Assembly (NCBI RefSeq): GCF_018613695.1
Contig: NZ_JAGGPR010000011.1
Coordinates: 1-64,000 of the forward strand
Direction of reading: 5' to 3'
Length of the DNA stretch: 64,000 nt
Source: Arthrobacter sp. ISL-95
Lineage (GTDB): Bacteria > Actinomycetota > Actinomycetes > Actinomycetales > Micrococcaceae
Positions 24,130-32,229 of this stretch are shown one piece after another; position 1 is the first letter of the stretch, and each line of letters starts with the position of its first letter. Below the pieces are notes generated by a model. The model searched no databases. It saw only the letters and a program-made list of their open reading frames with translations, and was not told the DNA's origin. Made by a program: the position numbers and the translations under genes.

Positions 24130-24918
24130 GTGGTGGAAACAGCAACGCAGGCAGGTAAAGAGTCCATGGCCCGGCGAGTGGCCGGCAAGATTGCCGTAGT
24201 CACCGGAGGCAGGGGAGACCTTGGCAGCGCAACGGCCAAGCTGCTCGCCGATCACGGAGCAACCGTCGCCAGCCTTGACCGGGCAGGAACGGCTGCTACG
24301 GGAACCCACCCAGGCATTACCGAGTACGACGTCGATGTCACTGATGAAGCCAGTGTCATCGAAACAATCAGCAGGGTGGCAGCGGAGCAGGGAAGGCCGG
24401 ATGTCCTGGTCAATGCAGCAGGAATCATTGGCCAACCAGGAGCCAGCCATACCGCTACCGTGGACGATTTCAATCTCATCTTCGATGTCAACGTCAAGGG
24501 CGTATGGCTCATGACCAAGCACGTTGTTCCGGGGATGATTCGTCAGCAGTCAGGCAGCATCATCAACTTTTCCTCGATCCATGGGTTGACCGGCGGGCGC
24601 AATGTACCCCTCTACCACGCCACCAAGGGTGCCGTCCGGCTCCTCAGCAAGTCTGATGCGGCAGCTTATGGCGTACACGGTGTCAGGGTGAACTCCATCC
24701 ACCCCGGATCGATGAACACCAGGATGAGCCGCCGCTCGGCAGATCAGTCGGACATCGGGCCGGAGGCCTATTACAAGCAGCTGGTGGGTGGAAACCCGCT
24801 GCCCCGGCAGGGAGAACCGGACGAGATCGCGTACGGGGTCCTTTATCTGGCCTCCGATGAATCCCGGTTCACCACTGGTTCAGAGCTTGTCATCGACGGC
24901 GGCTACACGGCGGTCTGA
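24130..24918 (+). CDS. Short-chain dehydrogenase/reductase
   Basis: This 262-residue classical SDR shows a cofactor loop near AVVTGGRGDLGSATAKLL (TGxxxGxG), NAAGIIG (NNAG variant), catalytic Ser in INFSSIHG, YHATKGA (YxxxK) and a closing GSELVIDGGYTAV. It oxidises or reduces an alcohol/ketone with NAD(P). GGAGGAG lies just before the start; GTG 24130 or GTG 24133 may be used, the latter better spaced. It is first in the operon with a KstD-like flavoprotein, a Dabb protein and an MHS transporter. I infer that it makes a ring ketone for the flavoenzyme. Confidence 0.92.
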   Translation: MVETATQAGKESMARRVAGKIAVVTGGRGDLGSATAKLLADHGATVASLDRAGTAATGTHPGITEYDVDVTDEASVIETISRVAAEQGRPDVLVNAAGIIGQPGASHTATVDDFNLIFDVNVKGVWLMTKHVVPGMIRQQSGSIINFSSIHGLTGGRNVPLYHATKGAVRLLSKSDAAAYGVHGVRVNSIHPGSMNTRMSRRSADQSDIGPEAYYKQLVGGNPLPRQGEPDEIAYGVLYLASDESRFTTGSELVIDGGYTAV

Positions 24919-24985
24919 GCAGGATCACCACCCCGGAACTCCACCTTCCTTGAACGACCAGATTGCTTTATTGAGAGGTACCACC

Positions 24986-26686
24986 ATGAAATTCATTAAC
25001 GGCAGACCGACGGATACCTACGACGTCGTAGTTGTCGGTTCCGGCGCAGGGGCATTAACGGCAGCGGCGACGGCCGCACGGGCCGGCAAGTCAGTCGTCG
25101 TGCTTGAAAAAACCGAGCTGCTGGGCGGCACGTCAGCCGTGTCGGGCGGCATGCTGTGGGTAGCCGACAACCACCATGCCCGTGAGGCGGGACTGAGCGA
25201 CTCCAAGGAGGCGGCTGCCAAGTATATTCGCGCCGTGGCACGTGGCCGGAGCCGTGAAGAGCTGCTGGACGCCGCGCTGAACTACGGCGACACCATGCTC
25301 CGCTTCACCGAAGACGAATGCGGCGTACGTTTCATCTTCCTGGACAACTTTCCGGACTACCGGCAGGACCTTCCCGGTTCCGTGGAAGGTGGAAGGACGG
25401 TTGAACCTGAGTTGTACAACATCCGTGAGTCACTGGGCGAACTCGCTGTCCATGTGCGCTCAGACGGCCGGGCGCCCTTCACTATGCAGGAATACGAAAA
25501 CTGGGGCGCCTTTACCAAATTCCCCTGGCAGGAACTGAACGAGCGGCAGGAGCAGGGCCTCGTTGCCAAGGGCCAGGCACTGGTTGCAATGCTTTTGGCC
25601 AGCCTGGTCCGTGATGACGCAGCGTTGGTGGTTGGTGCACGAGGACATCGGCTGCTGAACGACGGCGGCAGGGTAGTGGGCGTCCAGCTCGAGTCGGGCG
25701 AGACTTTCCATGCCAACGACGGCGTAGTTCTTGCCACGGGCGGTTTCGAGTGGGACAAGTCCCTGGCGGACTCGTTGTTGGCTTCGCGGCTGTACATCAT
25801 GTGCTCCCCGCCTTCGAATACGGGTGATGGTCTTAAGATGGCCCAACGAGTCGGTGCCCAAACCCGCGGTACCCGGGAAGCCTGGTGGGCGCCGATGTCC
25901 ATCACCGGCGACACTCGCGATGGTCAACCCGTTGGAACCCTGCTCCGCTTCGAACGGCAAGGTCCGGGCTCGCTCATGGTTAACCGCCATGGCCGCCGCT
26001 TCGCCAACGAATCGCAAAACTACAACGATCTCGCGCGGTGCCTGCAGTCATGGGATTCGCCCAACAATCAGACGTTGAACACACCCGCGCATGTGGTGTT
26101 CGATCACAGCTATCTGGAGCGCTACGGCGTCCTCGCCCACCGCGCGGGCCAGCCGACGCCGGACTACCTCGTGGAAGCTCCCACGCTGGCCGAACTCGCC
26201 GCAAAAATAGGTGTCTCCGCGGATAACCTTCAAGCCACGGTGGAGCGCTTCAATGAATACGCAGTGAAAGGACTGGATCCTGACTTTGGGCGTGGCGAAA
26301 GCGCCTACGACAAGTACTGGGGTGACGACGACTGCCCGTGGCCCAACCCTTCCCTCGGTCCGTTGCAAACAGGACCGTTCTATGCAATGGAAGTCGTCAA
26401 CGGCGCATTTGGCAGTAACGGGGGAGTCGCCACCGACGGTTTGGCAAGGGTCCTGGACGTTGACGGGCAAGCACTTCCCGGACTATTCGCCGCAGGAAAC
26501 ACCACGGAGAATGCCTACGCTGCCGGCTACCCGGGGGCCGGGGCCACGTTGGGCCCCATCATGACCATGGGGTACCTGGCAGGCCGCACTATTGCCGGGC
26601 AACCGGCGGAATACGTTTCGGAGGAGCACGTTTCGGCAGAACTCGCCGGTGTCGGAGCAACTACGGAATCCGGAGCCGGGACATGA
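24986..26686 (+). CDS. FAD-dependent dehydrogenase of the 3-ketosteroid-delta1-dehydrogenase / fumarate reductase family
   Basis: About 566 residues. The FAD-binding motif is VVVGSGAGALTAAATAARAGKSV, and GGTSAVSGGMLW follows. A central substrate domain leads to the C-terminal GYPGAGATLGPIMTMGYLAGR. In Rhodococcus 3-ketosteroid-delta1-dehydrogenase the equivalent Tyr487 and Gly491 hold and enolise the 3-keto group. Here Tyr515 and Gly519 keep that spacing, so the enzyme probably desaturates next to a ketone. The substrate need not be a steroid. ATG 24986 has AGAGGT upstream. Its last bases overlap the Dabb gene (ATGA). Confidence 0.9.
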   Translation: MKFINGRPTDTYDVVVVGSGAGALTAAATAARAGKSVVVLEKTELLGGTSAVSGGMLWVADNHHAREAGLSDSKEAAAKYIRAVARGRSREELLDAALNYGDTMLRFTEDECGVRFIFLDNFPDYRQDLPGSVEGGRTVEPELYNIRESLGELAVHVRSDGRAPFTMQEYENWGAFTKFPWQELNERQEQGLVAKGQALVAMLLASLVRDDAALVVGARGHRLLNDGGRVVGVQLESGETFHANDGVVLATGGFEWDKSLADSLLASRLYIMCSPPSNTGDGLKMAQRVGAQTRGTREAWWAPMSITGDTRDGQPVGTLLRFERQGPGSLMVNRHGRRFANESQNYNDLARCLQSWDSPNNQTLNTPAHVVFDHSYLERYGVLAHRAGQPTPDYLVEAPTLAELAAKIGVSADNLQATVERFNEYAVKGLDPDFGRGESAYDKYWGDDDCPWPNPSLGPLQTGPFYAMEVVNGAFGSNGGVATDGLARVLDVDGQALPGLFAAGNTTENAYAAGYPGAGATLGPIMTMGYLAGRTIAGQPAEYVSEEHVSAELAGVGATTESGAGT

Positions 26687-26973
26687 TCCGCCACGCGGTG
26701 CTTTTCAAATTCAAGCCGGATTTCCCGGCCGCGGACAGGGCCGCGTGGATCGAGGGCCTGAACCGGATGGAAGGCAACATTCCCGGGCTCTTGGGCCTCA
26801 CCCACGGGGCGGACGTGCTGCAGCATGATCGCTCGTTCGATTACGCGATCGTGGCCGACTTCAATGCCGTGGAAGACATTGAGGTCTACAACACCCACCC
26901 CCTGCATGAACCGCTCAAGAAGTACTCGTTCCCGAACAGCGAGCACGTCATCGCCGTTGATTTTCGGCTTTAG
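26683..26973 (+). CDS. Dabb-domain (stress-responsive A/B barrel) protein
   Basis: A 96-residue alpha/beta-barrel protein. MIRHAVLFKFKPDF, LLGLTHGAD and DYAIVADFNAVEDIEVYNTHPLHEPL are characteristic of the Dabb family, including the HP(x)H segment. Members are small dimeric proteins; some act as cyclases or decarboxylases and most are uncharacterised. The start overlaps the flavoprotein stop (ATGA), so it is co-translated. This suggests a direct role in the same pathway, for example on an unstable dienone product. Confidence 0.88.
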   Translation: MIRHAVLFKFKPDFPAADRAAWIEGLNRMEGNIPGLLGLTHGADVLQHDRSFDYAIVADFNAVEDIEVYNTHPLHEPLKKYSFPNSEHVIAVDFRL

Positions 26974-27014
26974 CTTCGGAATTTTCGAACCTGCGCCGTT
27001 CAAAGGAGAATCGC

Positions 27015-28358
27015 ATGTCAAGCACTACCCGGCAGCCCACTACGCTGCGCAAGACCCCACGAAAAGCAGCTCTGGCCTCCTTCCTCGGAAGCACGCTGGA
27101 GTACTACGACTTCTTTATCTACGGCTCCGCCGCAGCGTTGGTGTTCGGTCCGCTCTTCTTCCCCTCGGATGACCCCGCCGTCGGCCTCATCGGTGCATTC
27201 GCAACCTTTGGCGTGGCCTACGTTGCCCGTCCGGTGGGTGGGCTCGTGATGGGCCACTTCGGCGACAAACTGGGCAGGAAGAAAATTCTGCTCATCACGT
27301 TGAGCATCATGGGGCTTGCTTCCCTGGGCATCGGATTCCTGCCCATCTACAGCCAGATCGGCGTCTGGGCTCCCGTCCTGCTGGTGGTCGGACGCCTCGC
27401 GCAGGGCTTCTCCGCCGGCGCCGAATCGGCGGGTGCTTCCACACTGACCTTGGAACACTCTCCCGAGGGTCGTCGCGGGTTCTTCACCAGCTTTGTCATG
27501 ACCGGATACGCCTCGGGAATGGTGCTTGCGACGCTTGTTTTCATTCCCGTGGCAGCACTTCCCACTGATGCACTCATGAGTTGGGGCTGGCGCGTACCGT
27601 TCTGGCTTTCCATCGTGGTGTTGGCCATCGCTTACTGGGTGCGGACCCACTTGAATGAAACGCCGGTGTTCGAAGAATCGAAGGACCGCACGTCAGTTGC
27701 GCCCATGCCGCTCCGGCAAGTCCTGCGCTTTCAATCGGCAGATGTGGGCCGAGTGGTGTGCATGTCCATCATGTCCGTCATGCAAACCATCTTCACGGTC
27801 TTCGGCCTTTCCTACGCCACGGGCGCGGCCGGATTCGACAAAGCATCGATTCTCACCGTCAATGCAGTAGCAATCGGCCTGTCCATGTTCGTGATGCCCC
27901 TGACCGCCAGGATCTCTGACCGGGTGGGCCGGCGCCCTTTGCTCCTGACGGCCGCCATCGGTTGCTCGGTGACGATCTTCGCCTACTTCGGGGCGCTGTC
28001 CACCGGCAACATCCTCCTGGTTTTCGCCGCCGCATTCGTCAACATGACGTTGCTCTACTCCTGCTTCAACGGGATCTGGCCCGCCTACTTCGCTGAACTC
28101 TTCGCTGCCCCTGTCCGCTATTCCGGAATGGCCTTGGGCAACCAGTTGGGTCTGGTGGTTGCCGGATTCGCTCCGTTGATCGCAGGCCTGCTCCTGGGCA
28201 AAGGCAGCGACGGGTGGCTCCCCGTGGCCTGCTTCGCCGTCCTGTGCATGGCTATTGCAGGAATAGCTGCTCTCTTCTCCCGGGAAACTGCCAAGACACC
28301 CATCGAACAGCTCGGGGAGCCGTATTGGCGGGGCATCGCGGCCAGGAACGGGAGCTAG
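27015..28358 (+). CDS. MHS-family major facilitator transporter
   Basis: This 447-residue inner-membrane transporter has twelve helices. The metabolite:H+ symporter signature is LASFLGSTLEYYDFFIYGSAAALVFGPLFF near the start, with GRLAQGFSAGAESAGA and DRVGRRPLLL following. MHS relatives carry shikimate, proline/betaine, citrate, alpha-ketoglutarate or aromatic acids. AGGAGA lies upstream of ATG 27015. It ends the catabolic operon and probably imports the substrate, an organic acid. The stop overlaps that of the convergent PaaX-like gene by the 4 nt CTAG. Confidence 0.92.
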   Translation: MSSTTRQPTTLRKTPRKAALASFLGSTLEYYDFFIYGSAAALVFGPLFFPSDDPAVGLIGAFATFGVAYVARPVGGLVMGHFGDKLGRKKILLITLSIMGLASLGIGFLPIYSQIGVWAPVLLVVGRLAQGFSAGAESAGASTLTLEHSPEGRRGFFTSFVMTGYASGMVLATLVFIPVAALPTDALMSWGWRVPFWLSIVVLAIAYWVRTHLNETPVFEESKDRTSVAPMPLRQVLRFQSADVGRVVCMSIMSVMQTIFTVFGLSYATGAAGFDKASILTVNAVAIGLSMFVMPLTARISDRVGRRPLLLTAAIGCSVTIFAYFGALSTGNILLVFAAAFVNMTLLYSCFNGIWPAYFAELFAAPVRYSGMALGNQLGLVVAGFAPLIAGLLLGKGSDGWLPVACFAVLCMAIAGIAALFSRETAKTPIEQLGEPYWRGIAARNGS

Positions 28359-29242
28359 CCAACAGGAGCACGCAACGTGTTGCGCACAAACTCCCCGCTC
28401 GGTTCGGCATAGGCAGCAACTATCCGGCTGAACAACGCAGTACCTTCGGCCCCGGGCCAGTCCGCAGGCAGGAATGCCGACGGCAGTCCGGGGTCGAGGT
28501 ACGGGATGATCCGCCACCGGTCGATGCACTGCACGTAGGCAGCAAAAGCCTCAGGAGAAGGCTCCACCTGTTGACGGGCCTGCAGTGCAGCATCCGCACC
28601 ATTTCCACGGCCTATGCTGTCGCCTTTATCGAACCCGTGCTCGCGGATGAAGTCCCTGTGCAGTTCCGCTACCGCTTCCAGGTCCCACCACTTGGACGCG
28701 GCGTCTTGAAGGTTGCCGCCCACCAGCGGGGTTTCCGTCACAAAGATGGTGACCATGGCCCGTAGCTCAAGATCGACGAGAATCTCCTCCACCTCCGTCC
28801 GCAGCGAATCGGGGCAGATCCAGAGTCCGGCGGTCACCGTACCGCAGCCGATCCAATGAAGCCTGCGCCGTAACTGATGCCGTTTCTCGCGCTCTGTCTC
28901 CGGGATGGAAAAGGAGATCAGGCACCACGGGTCAGACTCGGACATGCTCCTGGGGTTGTAGATCCTGCGGTCGCCGCGGGCCAGCATGGTGGCGGCGCCC
29001 TCGGTCAGCGTGAACCCGGGTATGCCATCGCGGGACTCCTGCAACACCACGTCTTTCTTGCGAAGCCGCCCCAAGGCAGTCCGGGTCACCGTTCCGGACG
29101 TACCCAAGGCTTCCATAAGGGTCACTATGTCCTTGGTGGACATCCAGCCACCGGCATCACGCAGATAGAGGCCGATGACCGTACGCAGTAATGACGTTGT
29201 ACTCCCGGGACGGGAGTCCATGTCGTCAAGGACGGCACTCAT
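28355..29242 (-). CDS. PaaX-family transcriptional regulator
   Basis: About 295 residues. The N-terminal winged helix reads GGWMSTKDIVTLMEALGTSGTVTRTALGRLRKKDVV, the central domain WCLISFSIPETEREKRHQLRRRLHWIGCG is diagnostic of PaaX, and a C-terminal helical domain follows (DRWRIIPYLDPGLPSAFLPADWPG). PaaX in other bacteria represses phenylacetate genes via phenylacetyl-CoA. Here it lies 7 nt downstream of kynU, so regulation of tryptophan/kynurenine breakdown is the simpler inference. ATG 29242 is preferred; the frame extends upstream to 29299 inside kynU. Confidence 0.9.
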   Translation of the reverse strand: MSAVLDDMDSRPGSTTSLLRTVIGLYLRDAGGWMSTKDIVTLMEALGTSGTVTRTALGRLRKKDVVLQESRDGIPGFTLTEGAATMLARGDRRIYNPRSMSESDPWCLISFSIPETEREKRHQLRRRLHWIGCGTVTAGLWICPDSLRTEVEEILVDLELRAMVTIFVTETPLVGGNLQDAASKWWDLEAVAELHRDFIREHGFDKGDSIGRGNGADAALQARQQVEPSPEAFAAYVQCIDRWRIIPYLDPGLPSAFLPADWPGAEGTALFSRIVAAYAEPSGEFVRNTLRAPVG

Positions 29243-29249
29243 TTCCGGC

Positions 29250-30488
29250 TCACTGGAGTTCGGTGAGGGCGTCACGGATGGCTGCGACTCCCAGTTCAAC
29301 CTCGGCGTAGCTTGTGCTCAGGGGTGACAGGCCAATGCGCAGGCCGTGCGGGGGCCGGAAGTCGGGGATGACGCCCTTTTCCCAGAGCTTGGCCGTGACA
29401 TCGGCGAAGTGCGGGTGGTCCACGGTGATGTGGGAGCCGCGCTCGGCAGGATTCCGAGGGCTGACGATTTCCGCGCCAAGGGGCACCAGCTGCTCCTCGG
29501 AAAGGGCGATCGCGTACTCAGTGAGCTTGATCGACTTTTCACGGACGGCGTCCATTCCCACGGAGGCGATGAGTTCCAGCATGTCTTTCATTGGCTGCAT
29601 GGCAAGCACTGGAGGTGTTCCGGTGATGAACCTGCGCATGCCCTGCGCAGGCTTGTACGACTCCGTCATTCCGAACGGGTTGTCTGCACCCATCCAACCC
29701 CAGATGGGCTGCTGCAAACGATCCTGCTGGGAAGCGTTGACATAGGCGAAGGCTGGCGAGCCCGGTCCGCCGTTGAGGTATTTGTAGGTGCAACCGACGG
29801 CGAGGTCCACGCCCCATTCGTCAAGTTCCATGGGCACTGAACCTACGGAATGGCACAGGTCCCACAGCATCAGTGCTCCGGCCTGGTGCACCTTGGCGGT
29901 GATTCCTTTGGCGTCGGCCAGGAACCCGGAGCGGTAGGCCACGTGGCTGAGGACCACCACTGCCGTACGTTCGCCCAGCAGCCCGTCCAGGTCTTCGGCA
30001 CGGACACCGCTGGCCGGGTTAGCAGCGATCCACTTAATGCTGGCCCCGCGCTCCTTGGCGATGCCCTCAATGATGAAGCGGTCGGTTGGGAAGTTGTCGC
30101 GGTCAATGATGATTTCATCGCGGCCCGGCTGGGCATCCACGGCTGCGCGGATCATCTTATAGAGCATCACCGAGGTGGAGTCACCCACTGTGGTCTGTCC
30201 CGGCGCGGCCCCCAGGGCAACTTCACCGATGCGGTCTCCCACTACGGTGGGCTCGTCCATCCACTGCTCGTCCCACCCACGGATGAGGCGGCTGCCCCAG
30301 GCGTCGTGAACGAAGGACGCCAGATTTGCGGAAGTGACCTTCAGCGGGCGGCCAAGCGAGTTGCCGTCCAAATATGAGGCGAGCTGATCGGCGTCGGGCG
30401 TGTAGAAAGCATCACGCTGGGTAGCGAGGGGATCAGCGGCATCCAGTTCGGCCGACGTTGGCCGTTGGGTTTGCTGTGCTGTGGTCAT
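29250..30488 (-). CDS. kynU: Kynureninase
   Basis: This 412-residue PLP enzyme cleaves kynurenine to anthranilate and alanine. It shows DGNSLGRPL near the start, ILDRDNFPTDRFI-like IIDRDNFPTDRFI, MLWDLCHSVGS with the PLP-binding Asp, and CTYKYLNGGPGSPAF with the Schiff-base Lys. Length and motifs match bacterial KynU throughout. AGGAGG precedes the ATG, and the gene lies 46 bp after kynA. Kynurenine formamidase (kynB) and anthranilate-degrading genes are not in this window. Confidence 0.96.
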   Translation of the reverse strand: MTTAQQTQRPTSAELDAADPLATQRDAFYTPDADQLASYLDGNSLGRPLKVTSANLASFVHDAWGSRLIRGWDEQWMDEPTVVGDRIGEVALGAAPGQTTVGDSTSVMLYKMIRAAVDAQPGRDEIIIDRDNFPTDRFIIEGIAKERGASIKWIAANPASGVRAEDLDGLLGERTAVVVLSHVAYRSGFLADAKGITAKVHQAGALMLWDLCHSVGSVPMELDEWGVDLAVGCTYKYLNGGPGSPAFAYVNASQQDRLQQPIWGWMGADNPFGMTESYKPAQGMRRFITGTPPVLAMQPMKDMLELIASVGMDAVREKSIKLTEYAIALSEEQLVPLGAEIVSPRNPAERGSHITVDHPHFADVTAKLWEKGVIPDFRPPHGLRIGLSPLSTSYAEVELGVAAIRDALTELQ

Positions 30489-30534
30489 TGTTCCTCCTGC
30501 GGAAGTGTTGGGCGGCTGAGGCCGGGCGGTGTTG

Positions 30535-31404
30535 TTAGTTGCCGATCTCGGTGCGGACGGCGTAGAGCTCAGGGAAGAACGTGAGGTCCAGGGCCCGCTT
30601 CAGGAAATCCACTCCCGAGGATCCGCCGGTGCCTACCTTGAAACCGATGGTGCGCTGGACTGTCCGTAGGTGGCGGAACCGCCAGGCCTGGAAGTTGTCC
30701 TCGATGTCCACCAGGTCCTCGCAGGCTTCGTACAGACCCCACGGGGTGTCGTCCGATTCGTAAATCCTCTGGAAGATCGGCACGAGGTCTTTACGGAAGG
30801 TCCACGGCTCGCTGGTGTCCCGGTCCAGAATGTCGGCAGGGATGTCGTAACCGGCGCGGGCCAGGACTTTGAGGAACGCGTCGTACAACGTGGGCTCCTC
30901 AAGGAGCTGGCTGAGCAAGGCATGAGCCTCGGGTTCGCTTTCAAAGACACGCAGCATCCCGCGGTTCTTGTTGCCCAGCAGGAATTCCACGCCCCGGTAT
31001 TGATACGACTGGAAGCCCGACGAGCTCCCCAGGAAACCGCGGAACTGGGAGTATTCGCGGGGTGTAAGAGTTCCGAGCACGGACCATTGCTCGGTCATGG
31101 TCCGCTGAATGGCCTTGACCCTGGCGATGCACTTGAGCGCCTTGCCCAAATTATCCGCATCGAAAAGCCGCCGCGCTTCCAGCAATTCATGCAGGACCAG
31201 CTTCAACCAAAGTTCACTTGTCTGATGCTGGATGATGAACAGCAATTCATCGTGGTGCTCCGGCTCGCTGAGGGGGTGCTGGGAGCTGAGCAGGTGGTCA
31301 AGGTCCAAATACCCGCCGTAGGACATTGCATGCCGGAAATCGGTGCGGACGGTGTCCTCGATGTCACGGACGCTTTGGGCGGAATGGACTGTGGGCTTTT
31401 CCAT
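30535..31404 (-). CDS. kynA: Tryptophan 2,3-dioxygenase
   Basis: This 289-residue haem enzyme opens L-tryptophan to N-formylkynurenine. Diagnostic segments are MSYGGYLDLDHLLSSQHPLS, HDELLFIIQHQTSELWLKLVLHE (distal-site region), FRGFLGSSSGFQSYQYRGVEFLLG and WRFRHLRTVQRTIGFKVGTGGSSG with the haem-ligand His. It is first in kynA-kynU-paaX-like. The promoter is clear: TTGACG, 16 bp, TATTCT, then 6 nt to the ATG. A perfect TGACG/CGTCA palindrome covers the -35 box. Confidence 0.97.
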   Translation of the reverse strand: MEKPTVHSAQSVRDIEDTVRTDFRHAMSYGGYLDLDHLLSSQHPLSEPEHHDELLFIIQHQTSELWLKLVLHELLEARRLFDADNLGKALKCIARVKAIQRTMTEQWSVLGTLTPREYSQFRGFLGSSSGFQSYQYRGVEFLLGNKNRGMLRVFESEPEAHALLSQLLEEPTLYDAFLKVLARAGYDIPADILDRDTSEPWTFRKDLVPIFQRIYESDDTPWGLYEACEDLVDIEDNFQAWRFRHLRTVQRTIGFKVGTGGSSGVDFLKRALDLTFFPELYAVRTEIGN

Positions 31405-31410
31405 GTTTCG

Positions 31411-31438
31411 AGAATATCACTTGCATGACGCACGTCAA
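31411..31438 (-). promoter_or_regulatory. kynA promoter with overlapping palindrome
   Basis: On the minus strand -35 TTGACG (31438-31433), a 16-bp spacer and -10 TATTCT (31416-31411) end 6 nt before ATG 31404. TGACGCACGTCA at 31426-31437, a perfect palindrome with 5-bp arms, overlaps the -35 box. It is a candidate operator for the PaaX-like regulator. Confidence 0.7.
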
Positions 31439-31529
31439 GAGATTGATTCATTGGAATCCGTGCGCTCCGACTTTCCGGCAATGTCCTCGCGTAGGCTGAA
31501 GTTCAACCAGTGGGGAAGGGGGAGCGGCC

Positions 31530-32048
31530 GTGAATTCCAGCCAAGGCGCCATTGCGCCGGTGTCCGTTTATCTGGACGTCGACGGCGTGGTGAACCCGTT
31601 CAGCCCTATGGGAACCACTGACTGGGGGAGCGAGTGGAACTTTGCTGACGCCGGAATCCTGAATGTCGCTTTTGCTCCCGAGGTTGTCGTTGAACTCAAT
31701 GACCTTGCCCGACACCCCGACGCCCGATTTGTCTGGCTGACAACATGGGAGGGTCTCGCACCTGAGTTTCTCTGCCCGGCCATCGGCCTGAACGGACAAG
31801 GGTGGCCAGTGCTTTCCAGCCTGGGCTGGGACGAAGGCCCTGAGTGGTGGAAGTTGGTGGCCCTCCAAAAGGATCTGGCCACCGCCGGCAGCGAACGGGT
31901 TGTTTGGCTCGATGACCAGCTCAGCCAGGAGTCCGACGCCGTATCCTGGGCCGAGTACGAGCAAGACCGTGTGCTTTGCATCTCACCTGATCCACGCAAG
32001 GGTCTTAGTCGTCGCGACCTCGCGGCTGTGAGGTCGTATCTCGGGTAA
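31530..32048 (+). CDS. Small HAD-like protein (SAK-repair-type HAD domain)
   Basis: This 172-residue protein starts VSVYLDVDGVVNPFSPMG, the HAD motif I DxDG. Motif II lies near WLTTWEGLAPEF and a motif III/IV-like WLDDQLSQES near residue 130. The form resembles the HAD domain found in Swiss-Army-Knife RNA-repair proteins and in many short hypothetical actinobacterial proteins. A phosphatase activity is plausible but not shown. GTG 31530 has GGGGGAG upstream. It stands alone between divergent kynA and pit. Confidence 0.75.
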   Translation: MNSSQGAIAPVSVYLDVDGVVNPFSPMGTTDWGSEWNFADAGILNVAFAPEVVVELNDLARHPDARFVWLTTWEGLAPEFLCPAIGLNGQGWPVLSSLGWDEGPEWWKLVALQKDLATAGSERVVWLDDQLSQESDAVSWAEYEQDRVLCISPDPRKGLSRRDLAAVRSYLG

Positions 32049-32229
32049 ACCGGGACGTTGGCACGTTTGTCCGCTTACCGTAAGACACGTAGGATTCTTA
32101 AGGTTTCAAGCCCGCCGGAGTGAATACCGCAAGCCGAGTCAGTTGAACACTTGCTGAACTATGCTGTGGATGGCAGGTATGGGGAAGTGAAACTGCTGAA
32201 CGCCGTCGACTCTGCAGATTGGGCAACAG

